DNA of 12,991 nt from JAGNHB01 sp964436005 (GTDB lineage Bacteria; Acidobacteriota; JAAYUB01): NCBI GenBank assembly GCA_964436005.1, contig CAYTBK010000113.1, forward strand, positions 1 through 12,991, in the 5' to 3' direction. The notes beneath the pieces are model-generated. The model had not been told where the DNA came from. It was given only the letters and a program-made list of their open reading frames with translations, and searched no databases. Positions 5,721 through 12,077 of the stretch are shown piece by piece; the stretch's first letter is position 1, and each line of letters begins with the position of its first letter. A program made the translations under genes and the position numbers.

Positions 5721-6794
5721 TCACTTCAACCCGAGCATCGCCTTTTCGGACGCCTCCAGCGAAGACCGGAGATGTTCCGGACACAAGTGCGCGTAACGTT
5801 TCACCATCGCCAGAGTCTTGTGCCCGAGGATTTCCGCAATGGTCAGAAGCGGAACCCCCTGCATCGCCAGATAACTGGCGGCCGTATGCCTCAAATCGTG
5901 CCAGGTGAAGTTATCGATTTTCGCCCGCTTCAATGCATTTGCAAATGCCTTCTTTGGGTCGTATGACCCTCCCGGGCCGCCTGTCCCACCAGGGAACACC
6001 TTCGCCACCCCAGGAGACCTCTCCGAATGCAGTTTCCTCAATTCCGCCAAGGCAAGAGGCGGCAGCGGCAGCCCGCGACTTTCCCCGTTCTTTGTGCCCA
6101 ACAGCGATAGGGTCCCCGCCTTCAAATCCACATTTGACCACTCCAGTTTCCACATTTCCCCCCGGCGGAGCCCCGCCAGGCTCAGCACTACGGCAGGGTA
6201 AAGGATGGGGTTCTGCGCCTGTTTGCAGGCTTCCAACAGCCGGGTAACTTCCTCCTGGGTCAGGAAGCGTATCCGGCCCTTCCCCTGCTTTGGTTTCTCC
6301 ATGCTTGCGATGGGGTTCAACTGGAGAATACCCCAGGCCACGGCCTTGTTCAGCACGGCCCCCAGCCGCACGACATAGGCCCTCACCGTTGATTCTGATA
6401 CCGTCCCCTCCCCCCGTGTACCCTTGGGCTTCTGGCGCAGCTCCGCAACGAGCTTCTCTACCGTCCCAGGGCAGACGTCACAGACCAGAAGATGCCCTAT
6501 GCGGGCCTTCCACCAATCTAGGCGCTGCCTGTGCGTGTTCTTGTTCGTGGCGGCCAGGTGGGGCAGGACTTCCTGCTCATACCTTTTGAACAGGTCGGCG
6601 ACGGTTGTTCGCTGAGCTTCGCGGTGTGGGAAGTTCCGGCGCTCGGCAGCCGCCGTTTCCGTCCGTGCCGCCCATTCCCGGGCATCCGTCAGTCGGTCGA
6701 AGGTCTTGGAAATCGGCCGGACTCCTTTCCTTCGAATCGTAGCGGTATAGGCCTTCTTTCCGTTCTTCCCGATTCGCTCCTGGAACGTCGCCAT
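5721..6794 (-). CDS. Tyrosine-type site-specific integrase
   Basis: This encodes 357 aa. The start at 6794 follows GGAGG with a 7-nt spacer; the frame is open to 6827 but that start lacks an RBS. It has an N-terminal AP2-like arm-binding region (about 1-55, ATFQERIGKNGKKAYTATIR), an SAM-like core-binding domain (about 60-165), then a C-terminal catalytic domain with the full set: R210 (AGLRRGE), K235 (LGTKNGE), H299 and R302 (WHDLRHTAA), H325 (ILGHKTL) and nucleophile Y334 (VKRYAHL). All residues are present, so the enzyme should be active. It integrates and, with a directionality factor such as the small HTH protein at 4561-4776, excises the element. It lies directly beside the 3' end of tRNA-Gly, the expected target, and is convergent with the 252-aa gene. 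Confidence 0.97.
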   Translation of the reverse strand: MATFQERIGKNGKKAYTATIRRKGVRPISKTFDRLTDAREWAARTETAAAERRNFPHREAQRTTVADLFKRYEQEVLPHLAATNKNTHRQRLDWWKARIGHLLVCDVCPGTVEKLVAELRQKPKGTRGEGTVSESTVRAYVVRLGAVLNKAVAWGILQLNPIASMEKPKQGKGRIRFLTQEEVTRLLEACKQAQNPILYPAVVLSLAGLRRGEMWKLEWSNVDLKAGTLSLLGTKNGESRGLPLPPLALAELRKLHSERSPGVAKVFPGGTGGPGGSYDPKKAFANALKRAKIDNFTWHDLRHTAASYLAMQGVPLLTIAEILGHKTLAMVKRYAHLCPEHLRSSLEASEKAMLGLK

Positions 6795-6845
6795 GTCTGC
6801 ACCTCCATGAAAATAAACAGAGCACAAGCGGGAACATTCGAGAGC

Positions 6846-6875
6846 ATTCTACCGCTATTTTTTTTCTGCGTGCAA
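6846..6875 (-). promoter_or_regulatory. Integrase promoter
   Basis: On the minus strand, TTGCAC (6875-6870) is separated by 18 bp from TAGAAT (6851-6846, five of six -10 bases). The predicted start near 6840 gives a leader of about 45 nt before ATG 6794. The -35 box overlaps a TGCAACAA repeat, so a protein binding there would affect integrase expression. Confidence 0.55.
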
Positions 6876-6889
6876 CAAATTTGCAACAA
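6871..6889 (+). repeat. Tandem TGCAACAA repeat at the element's tRNA-proximal end
   Basis: Two perfect 8-bp copies (6871-6878 and 6882-6889) are separated by 3 bp, giving an 11-bp period close to one DNA helical turn. They lie between the integrase promoter and the tRNA terminator. Direct repeats with this phasing inside an attachment region fit arm-type sites for the integrase or binding sites for the excisionase; that function is inferred. Confidence 0.6.
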
Positions 6890-6900
6890 GGAGGAAATGA

Positions 6901-6929
6901 AAAAAGGACTTGTTTTTCACAAGTCCTTT
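6901..6929 (-). terminator. Rho-independent terminator of tRNA-Gly
   Basis: Perfect 10-bp stem AAAGGACTTG / CAAGTCCTTT (6903-6912 and 6920-6929) with a 7-nt loop. On the minus strand it starts 6 nt after the tRNA CCA end and the T-run continues past the stem. The stem is nearly symmetric, but the longest T-run follows it on the minus strand. Confidence 0.85.
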
Positions 6930-6935
6930 CTTTTC

Positions 6936-7011
6936 TGGAGCGGGAAACGGGATTCGAACCCGCGACCTACGGCTTGGGAAGCCGCCGCTCTACCAGCTGA
7001 GCTATTCCCGC
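6936..7011 (-). tRNA. tRNA-Gly (anticodon CCC), CCA encoded
   Basis: This is a 76-nt complete cloverleaf. The acceptor stem GCGGGAA/TTCCCGC is perfect, the D-stem is GCTC/GAGC, the anticodon stem GCGGC/GCCGT (one G-U pair) holds the loop TTCCCAA with anticodon CCC, and the T-arm GCGGG-TTCGAAT-CCCGT is canonical. U73, the glycine discriminator, is followed by a genomically encoded CCA. It reads GGG codons. The element's integrase lies just past its 3' end, which identifies the gene as the probable integration target; the tRNA has been kept intact. Confidence 0.98.
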
Positions 7012-7137
7012 AATTGCCTGGCGACAATGAGGCACCCCGCCCGCGGAAAACGGGTCGATCGCCCCAATGCCTGCTCTTCGTACTTGGAAAGAGCCTTTGG
7101 GTCGGGCCTCGCGGCCCCCGGCCTCACGCCGGAAAAC

Positions 7138-7239
7138 TTACTTGGCCGTCGCGTTCAGACCGAGCGTCAGGCGGGACTTGTAACGGTCCGCGGCGTTGCG
7201 GTGCAGCACGCCCTTGGTCACGCTCTTGTCGATGACGGA
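7138..7239 (-). CDS. rpsT: 30S ribosomal protein S20, C-terminal part (N-terminus in assembly gap)
   Basis: The minus strand from the gap edge reads SVIDKSVTKGVLHRNAADRY and ends SRLTLGLNATAK before TAA (7140-7138). This is the conserved S20 C-terminus (the DKAVxKGVIHKNxAARxKSRL region). S20 binds 16S rRNA early in 30S assembly. Only 33 residues of a protein usually near 85-90 are visible; the rest is hidden by the N-run. Downstream on the minus strand a short hairpin with a GNRA loop (GGGCC-GCGA-GGCCC, 7117-7104) could be part of a weak terminator, but no clear T-run follows. The gene is probably separate from the secreted-protein gene that ends somewhere in the same gap. Confidence 0.95.
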   Translation of the reverse strand, partial: SVIDKSVTKGVLHRNAADRYKSRLTLGLNATAK

Positions 7240-7339
7240 NNNNNNNNNNNNNNNNNNNNNNNNNNNNNNNNNNNNNNNNNNNNNNNNNNNNNNNNNNNNN
7301 NNNNNNNNNNNNNNNNNNNNNNNNNNNNNNNNNNNNNNN
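7240..7339. other. Assembly gap, 100 N
   Basis: This is a run of exactly 100 N. It hides the end of the secreted-protein gene and the start of rpsT. S20 alone needs about 55 more codons, so the true missing sequence must be longer than 100 bases and this is a placeholder length. Confidence 0.97.
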
Positions 7340-8053
7340 GAACTCGATCTGCTGCCGCAGCATCCCGTTGACGTAGAACTCGATGCGCAGCGGCATGAAC
7401 ACCCCCTGGAAGCGGAACCACTTGAAGAACCGGTCAGCGTGCTTCTCGGTGCGCCCCTCCCGGGTCTTGTCGACGTACTCGATGCGGCTGGGCAGCGGTT
7501 GCCCCTGGTCGTACACCACGGTCACGGTGTAGTTCTCGGCGTCGGTGAACTCCAGGGCCTCCTCGGGGCGGATGCCGTCGAAACTTTCCGGTCCCATGTG
7601 GAAGATCTTCATCCCGGGCTCCTTCCACCGCTCCCGGAACAGGTTGAGGAAGCTGCGCTTCTCCGACAGCTGGTAGCGCCGGTACTCCTCGGCGGTCTGC
7701 TCCTTGACCTTGCCGTACTCGTAGGTCCAGCCCTTGCCCTGGGGCGTGTTCCAGACCTCCACGATGGCGCCCCGCTCCTCCTCGTAGGCCATCCGCTCCA
7801 TGCCGGGCCAGCGGTAGTCGTACCAGAACTGCGTCCAGCTCTGGTTGTCTCCCTTGATGACGTAGGAACGCCCCTCGCCGTGGTAGCCCGCCCAGTTGAG
7901 GAAGCTCTCCCCCCCCAGGTTCTGGACGGTGCGGTCGAGAAGCTCTTTGGCGGCGGGGCTGATCTCGGCTTCGGCCGCCCAAACCGCCCCGACCAGAGAC
8001 AGGAGCAGCGCCAGGGCGACCGCTTTCCCGGTGATTCCCTCTTTTCGCTTCAT
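7340..8053 (-). CDS. Secreted periplasmic/outer-membrane protein, C-terminus in assembly gap
   Basis: 238 residues are visible, starting at ATG 8053 after a GAGGGGG Shine-Dalgarno with a short spacer. The N-terminus has a basic start (MKRKEGITGK), a hydrophobic core (AVALALLLSLVGAVWA) and a probable signal peptidase I site at VWA|AEA; there is no lipobox cysteine. The mature part is rich in aromatic residues and alternating beta-like segments (SYVIKGDNQSWTQFWYDYRW, FFKWFRFQGVFMPLRIEFY). It loosely recalls LolA/outer-membrane-lipoprotein-sorting-like proteins, but I cannot assign it firmly. The reading frame joins by chance to an rpsT shadow frame across the N-run and should not be read as a fusion. 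It lies 33 nt after the HD-GYP gene, probably in the same transcript. Confidence 0.85.
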
Positions 8054-8086
8054 GGTTCCCCCTCGGCTGGCGGCCTCCCCGCCAGG

Positions 8087-9157
8087 TCAGTCTTCCTTGC
8101 AGGTCTCGTAAATTTCTTCAAACGTACGGTGATGGGTGCGGAAGATCTCCATCACCTTCGGGTCGAACCCGCCCGGCGTGGTCCGCCCGTCGCCCGTGGT
8201 GATGATGTCGAAGGACCGCTCGTGGGAAAAGGCGGGCTTGTAGCTCCGTTCGCTGCGCAGGGCGTCGTAGACGTCGGCCAGGGCCACGATGCGCCCTTCC
8301 AGGGCGATGTTGCCGCCCTTGAGGCCGTAGGGGTACCCCGTCCCGTCCCACTTCTCGTGGTGGGAGATGGCGATGCGCCTGGCCACCGACAGGCGCGGGG
8401 AGTTCCCCAGGATCTTGGCCCCCTGCAGGGTGTGGGTCTTGATGACCTCGAACTCCTCCACCGTCAGGATCCCTTTCTTCAGCAGGATGTCGGGATGAAT
8501 ATGGATCTTCCCCACGTCGTGCATCTGCGCCGAGTAGCCGATCACCTCCACCTCCCGGGGCGGCAGGCCCAGCTTCTCGGCGACGAAGGAGGCGAAGAGG
8601 TTGCTCCGGCGGATGTGCGCCCCCGTCATCTCGTCGTTGGCCTCGGCCGCCCGGGCCAGGGAGAAGATCATGTAGCGGAAGGCGTCCTCGACCTCCCGGG
8701 ACTGGCGGGCGATGGTGTCGAAGAAGTTCAGGTGGAGGGCCTGGCTCTTGAGCACCTGGGCGTCGAAGCGGCTNNNNNNNNNNNNNNNNNNNNNNNNNNN
8801 NNNNNNNNNNNNNNNNNNNNNNNNNNNNNNNNNNNNNNNNNNNNNNNNNNNNNNNNNNNNNNNNNNNNNNNNNCGGTCTTCCTGCGTGTTGAGGCAGGTC
8901 AGCATGATGACGTGCACGAAGGGGCGGTCCGGGTAGCCCTTCATGATCCGGCAGACCTCGAAGCCGTCCAGGCCCGGCAGCAGCACGTCGAGGATGACGA
9001 GGGAAGGCTTGTGCTTCTCGAATTGGGTGATGGCGGAGGGCCCGTCACCGGCGCAGACGACCTCGAAACCTTCCCGGGTCAGCGTGGCGTGCAGGAAGTG
9101 GAGATTGGCTTCCTTGTCGTCCACCACGAGAATGACGGGTTTTCCTTCCTGGGACAT
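8087..9157 (-). CDS. CheY-HD-GYP response regulator (cyclic-di-GMP phosphodiesterase type)
   Basis: The start at ATG 9157 follows GGAGG. The N-terminal receiver domain has the acidic pair D13-D14 (VVDDKEAN), phospho-acceptor D57 (LVILDVLLPG) and T87 (VIMLT); the conserved lysine falls in the 100-N gap (8774-8873). After the gap the HD-GYP domain shows HDVGKIHIHPDILLKKG, then HHEKWDGTGYPYGLKGG (HHExxDGxGYP) and RIVALADVYDALRSERSYKP, the full metal and GYP signature. Expected activity is phosphorylation-controlled hydrolysis of cyclic-di-GMP in the cytoplasm. The frame is open on both sides of the gap, consistent with one gene, though the true gap length is unknown. No cognate histidine kinase is in view. 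It follows recR by 36 nt. Confidence 0.93.
   Translation of the reverse strand: MSQEGKPVILVVDDKEANLHFLHATLTREGFEVVCAGDGPSAITQFEKHKPSLVILDVLLPGLDGFEVCRIMKGYPDRPFVHVIMLTCLNTQEDXXXXXXXXXXXXXXXXXXXXXXXXXXXXXXXXXXSRFDAQVLKSQALHLNFFDTIARQSREVEDAFRYMIFSLARAAEANDEMTGAHIRRSNLFASFVAEKLGLPPREVEVIGYSAQMHDVGKIHIHPDILLKKGILTVEEFEVIKTHTLQGAKILGNSPRLSVARRIAISHHEKWDGTGYPYGLKGGNIALEGRIVALADVYDALRSERSYKPAFSHERSFDIITTGDGRTTPGGFDPKVMEIFRTHHRTFEEIYETCKED
8774..8873. other. Assembly gap, 100 N
   Basis: This is a second run of exactly 100 N, inside the HD-GYP gene between the receiver and output domains. Frame is kept with 100 bases, so the real length is compatible with 1 modulo 3, but the size is probably a placeholder. 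Confidence 0.95.
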
Positions 9158-9193
9158 GGTTCCTCCAGCGGACCGGGGCGATCCCCCGCATCC

Positions 9194-9793
9194 TTACAGA
9201 CGAGTCCGCCCCTCCAGCGCCCGGGCCACGGTGATGTCGTCGGCGAACTCCAACTCGGAGCCGACGGGCAGGCCCAGGGCGATCCGCGAAACGTTGACGC
9301 CCAGGGGCTTGACCAGCCGGGCCAGGTAAACGGCCGTGGCCTCCCCCTCCACGTCGGGGTTGGTGGCCACGATGATTTCGGTCACGCCGAGACGGCGGAT
9401 GCGATCGGGCAGGTTGGCCAGGCGGAGTTGCGCCGGCCCGACGCCGTCGATGGGGGACATGACGCCGTGCAGGATATGGTAGAGCCCGGAGTAGCAGCCG
9501 CTGTTCTCGATGGCCGCCACGTCGAAAGGCTTCTCGACGACGCACAGCACGCGGGCGTCCCGCGAGGGGTCGCTGCAGAGGGGGCAGACCGGCCGGTCCG
9601 AGTATCCGTGGCACTCCGCGCAGAGGCAGACCTTCTCCCGCACTTCCGCCACCGATTCGAGAAAGGCCCGGATGTACGCTTCGTCGGCTTTCAGCAGGTG
9701 GAAGGCGAGCCGTTGGGCCGACTTGGCGCCTACGCCGGGGAGGCGCCGCAGGATCTCCATGAGGGTTTCCAGGGGAGGCGGAAAGCTGGTCAT
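9194..9793 (-). CDS. recR: Recombination mediator protein RecR
   Basis: This encodes 199 aa, the usual RecR length. In order: helix-hairpin-helix (LRRLPGVGAKSAQRLAFHLL, 16-34), C4 zinc finger (C58, C61, C70, C73), Toprim domain with the catalytic-like glutamate in RVLCVVEKP (E87) and NPDVEGEATAVYL (about 145-157), and a C-terminal ISRIALGLPVGSELEFAD-like Walker-B-type segment. RecR works with RecO (and RecF) to load RecA on SSB-coated gapped DNA. The start is fixed by the ATGA overlap (9790-9793) with ebfC and by the MTSFPPPLETLMEILRRLPG beginning typical of the family; longer open frames upstream are shadows. It belongs to the widespread dnaX-ebfC-recR cluster. Confidence 0.98.
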   Translation of the reverse strand: MTSFPPPLETLMEILRRLPGVGAKSAQRLAFHLLKADEAYIRAFLESVAEVREKVCLCAECHGYSDRPVCPLCSDPSRDARVLCVVEKPFDVAAIENSGCYSGLYHILHGVMSPIDGVGPAQLRLANLPDRIRRLGVTEIIVATNPDVEGEATAVYLARLVKPLGVNVSRIALGLPVGSELEFADDITVARALEGRTRL

Positions 9794-10080
9794 TCCATTT
9801 TGAACTGCGTCAGCAAGGACCCCATCTGGGACATGAGGGCCTCGTCGACCTTGCGCGAAGCGGAATTGAAAGCGGCGATGATCAGGTCCTGCAGGAAGGC
9901 CGTGTCCTCGCCCCGGGCCGTTTCCGGATCGATGTACAGGGAAACCACCTCCCGCCGGCCGTTCAGGCGGACGCGCACCATGCCGCCGCCGCTTTCCCCT
10001 TCCACTTCCACCTTCTCCATGGCCGAAGCCATGCTCCCCTTCATCCTTTCCGCCTGCGCCATGAGTGCGTTCAAATCCAT
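9790..10080 (-). CDS. ebfC: YbaB/EbfC nucleoid-associated protein
   Basis: This encodes 96 aa, typical of this small DNA-binding family. The pattern MDLNALMAQAERMKGSMASA, then VEVEGESGGGMVRVRLNGRREVVSL with the conserved G-G-G and N-G, and DTAFLQDLIIAAFNSA (a D-x-E-x-L-E-D-L-I-like segment) identifies YbaB/EbfC, a homodimer that binds DNA and is linked to the nucleoid and to RecFOR-related repair. It starts at 10080 with its AAGGAG Shine-Dalgarno inside the last codons of dnaX, and its stop overlaps the recR start (ATGA). Expression is therefore coupled to both neighbours. Confidence 0.97.
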   Translation of the reverse strand: MDLNALMAQAERMKGSMASAMEKVEVEGESGGGMVRVRLNGRREVVSLYIDPETARGEDTAFLQDLIIAAFNSASRKVDEALMSQMGSLLTQFKME

Positions 10081-10086
10081 CGCCTG

Positions 10087-11772
10087 TCACTCCTTGGGTT
10101 GGAACTCCCACCGGCCCGGAATCCGGTCGAGGATGACCTTGCCGGCCGGATCGTCCTGGAAGGTTTTTTCCAGCCGGTCCAGATCGGGTTTCTTCTCCGC
10201 CGCCGGCGCGGCCGCTTCCGGCGCCGCCTTGGCCGCGGGCCACGCGACGGCCGGGGGCGGAGCGGGGGCGGCCTCCTGGGTTCGGGTACTCACTTCGGGC
10301 ACGACGCCGAAGAGGGAACGGAACACGTCCTGCATGGCCTTCCGGTGGGACTCCTCCAGGAAGAACCGCTCCGGAATCCCGCCCGGCGGGCTCTGGATCT
10401 CGATGCGCGTTTCCGACAACTTCCAGGCCACCCGGTTGAGAATGGGGCGGAACTGGGGATGGCGCCGGGCCAACTCTTCCAGAAAGGCGTCAGACCGCCC
10501 CGCCACGGACGAAACCCGCTCGGCGGGCCGCACGGCGGCCGACGCCGGACCCTGGGCGGCCGGCTCGGGCTGTGGACGGGGGAGAGGCTGGGGCCGGGGC
10601 GCCGGGGCGAGTTCGCGCTCCGGCTCAGCGACCGGGACCGCCCCCGAGCGAAGGATGGCCAGGGCCTCCTCCACGGGGACGAGCCGCGGCAGCGCCGCCA
10701 ACTTCAGGAAGGACATCTCGGTGTGGAACCGGATGTAGGGCGTCCACTTGAGCTCGTTGTCGGCCTTCATCAGCAGGTCGTACATCCGCATCATGTCTTC
10801 TTCCCGGAAGCGTCCGGAAAGCTCCCGCAACAGGGAACGGTCGACGTCGCCCAGCAGCAGGAGCTGGCTTTCGTCGCCGGAAATCCGGTACACCAGCATG
10901 TTCCGCAGGTATTCCATGCAGGCGCGGATGAAGTTCTGCAGGTCGTGGCCCTTGTCGAAGAGATCGTTGATGGTGCGGATGACCGACGGGTAGTCGGAAT
11001 CGGCCACCGCCTGCATCATTACGTTGATGAACTCCTGCTTGACCACGCCGAGCAGGGCCGCCACGTCGTCGTCGGACAGGTCTCCGCCGCCGAAGGAAAT
11101 GATCTTCTGGAGAGCCGACTCCGCGTCGCGCATGCTCCCGCCGCTGGCCTTGACGACGCTCTGCAGGGCCGTCTCGGAAATCTCGAGGTTTTCGGCCTGC
11201 AGCACCCGCATCAGACGGCCGCGGATGTCCGCGTACGGAATGATCCGGAAGTCGAACTGCTGGCAGCGGGAGACGATGGTCTGCGGGATCTTGTACAGCT
11301 CGGTCGTGGCCAGGATGAAAACGACGTGCGGCGGCGGCTCCTCGAGCGTCTTCAACAGGGCGTTGAAGGCCTCGGTGGTGAGCATGTGGACTTCGTCGAT
11401 GATGAAGACCTTGTACCGGTCGCGCGACGGAGCGTAACGGACGCTCTCGCGCAGTTCGCGGATCTCGCCGATGCCGCGGTTGGAGGCGGCGTCGATCTCG
11501 ATCACGTCCACCGAGGCCCCCCGGGCGATCTCCTTGCAGGACTCGCACTCGTCGCAGGGCCGGGGAGTGGGCCCCTGCGCGCAGTTGAGGGCCTTGGCCA
11601 GGATGCGGGCGGTGGTCGTCTTGCCGACGCCGCGGGTTCCGGTGAAGAGGTAGGCGTGGGACACGCGGTTCAGGAGGATGGCGTTCTGCAAGGTCTTCGT
11701 CAGCCCGTGCTGACCGATGACGTCGTCGAATTGCGCTGGCCGCCACTTCCTGGCGATGACCTGGTATCCCAC
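10087..11772 (-). CDS. dnaX: DNA polymerase III subunit gamma/tau (clamp loader ATPase)
   Basis: This encodes 561 aa. The start is taken as GTG 11772: the protein then begins (M)GYQVIARKWRPAQFDDVIGQ, the standard dnaX N-terminus, with GGGGA 7 nt upstream. The open frame to 11949 runs through the SRP RNA gene and is not coding. AAA+ clamp-loader features: Walker A GTRGVGKT (45-52), zinc module C64-x8-C73-x2-C76-x2-C79, Walker B VFIIDEVH (122-129), sensor 1 FILATTE and the SRC motif TIVSRCQQFDF (166-175). A Pro/Ala-rich linker (about 375-440) and a C-terminal tau-like region (about 440-561) follow. It loads the beta sliding clamp during replication. I saw no A-AAA-AAG slippery site near the linker, so programmed frameshifting to gamma is not supported. 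Confidence 0.97.
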   Translation of the reverse strand: MGYQVIARKWRPAQFDDVIGQHGLTKTLQNAILLNRVSHAYLFTGTRGVGKTTTARILAKALNCAQGPTPRPCDECESCKEIARGASVDVIEIDAASNRGIGEIRELRESVRYAPSRDRYKVFIIDEVHMLTTEAFNALLKTLEEPPPHVVFILATTELYKIPQTIVSRCQQFDFRIIPYADIRGRLMRVLQAENLEISETALQSVVKASGGSMRDAESALQKIISFGGGDLSDDDVAALLGVVKQEFINVMMQAVADSDYPSVIRTINDLFDKGHDLQNFIRACMEYLRNMLVYRISGDESQLLLLGDVDRSLLRELSGRFREEDMMRMYDLLMKADNELKWTPYIRFHTEMSFLKLAALPRLVPVEEALAILRSGAVPVAEPERELAPAPRPQPLPRPQPEPAAQGPASAAVRPAERVSSVAGRSDAFLEELARRHPQFRPILNRVAWKLSETRIEIQSPPGGIPERFFLEESHRKAMQDVFRSLFGVVPEVSTRTQEAAPAPPPAVAWPAAKAAPEAAAPAAEKKPDLDRLEKTFQDDPAGKVILDRIPGRWEFQPKE

Positions 11773-11797
11773 TGCACCGTCCCCGATTCGATTAAAA

Positions 11798-11890
11798 GGC
11801 TCTGGATCCGCCACACCCGAAGATAATCTTACTGCTGCTTCCTTTCGGATCTGACAGGGTTCGAAACTTCGGGTTGGCGGCCAGAGCCAA
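11798..11890 (-). ncRNA. ffs: Signal recognition particle RNA (4.5S, small bacterial type)
   Basis: The minus strand carries the diagnostic SRP helix-8 core ATCCGAAAGGAAGCAGCA (11850-11833) with a GAAA tetraloop and the GGAA/GCAGCA asymmetric-loop bases bound by Ffh. The two ends pair almost perfectly: GGCTCTGG with CCAGAGCC (11888-11881 / 11805-11798), CCGCCA with TGGCGG, and ACCCGAAG with CTTCGGGT, giving the long rod of a roughly 91-nt 4.5S RNA. A TTTT follows the 3' end (11797-11794). The RNA guides membrane-protein targeting through Ffh and FtsY. It lies 25 nt upstream of dnaX, a gene order seen in several bacterial groups, so dnaX may be transcribed through it. Exact ends are uncertain by a few bases. 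Confidence 0.97.
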
Positions 11891-12077
11891 TTTCCCTTCG
11901 CGCTCCAGACGCAAAAAAGATTTATACCAAAGCCGCCGGCGGAATGCAACGGGATTGTGGCGAATCGGCCAAATCAGGTTTCACCGCCAGGGCCCGAAGG
12001 CGCCGGCGTCACCGACGCGACAACACGGGACGAGGGTGCGCCGGCCGGCGTCAGACGCCTACGGGCTGAACAGCGGC
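11889..12077. other. Intergenic region between activase and ffs
   Basis: No gene is seen. It contains the ffs promoter and several GC-rich palindromes (for example CGCCGGCCGGCG at 12039-12050) that could fold after the activase stop, but no T-run marks a clear terminator. Confidence 0.6.
11921..11949 (-). promoter_or_regulatory. Sigma70-type promoter of ffs (and probably dnaX-ebfC-recR)
   Basis: On the minus strand, TTGCAT (11949-11944) is spaced 17 bp from TATAAA (11926-11921, five of six -10 bases). The predicted start near 11915 lies about 26 nt before the mature SRP RNA, implying 5' processing. No other good promoter is visible between ffs and dnaX. Confidence 0.6.

Noticed and set aside
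7124..8053. Single gene joining the secreted protein to sequence near rpsT
   Set aside because: The join exists only because 100 N happened to keep a frame open; beyond the gap the correct frame is rpsT.
7196..10738. Very long plus-strand open frame (1180 codons)
   Set aside because: It is antisense to the secreted protein, HD-GYP, recR, ebfC and dnaX genes, crosses both N-runs, and its composition (Leu, Gly, His, Val, Asp-rich) is the usual antisense shadow in GC-rich DNA.
10099..11826. 575-codon plus-strand frame opposite dnaX
   Set aside because: It is an antisense shadow of dnaX, with low-complexity composition and no RBS.
11773..11949. N-terminal extension of dnaX
   Set aside because: It translates through the SRP RNA gene; the GTG at 11772 gives the standard dnaX N-terminus.
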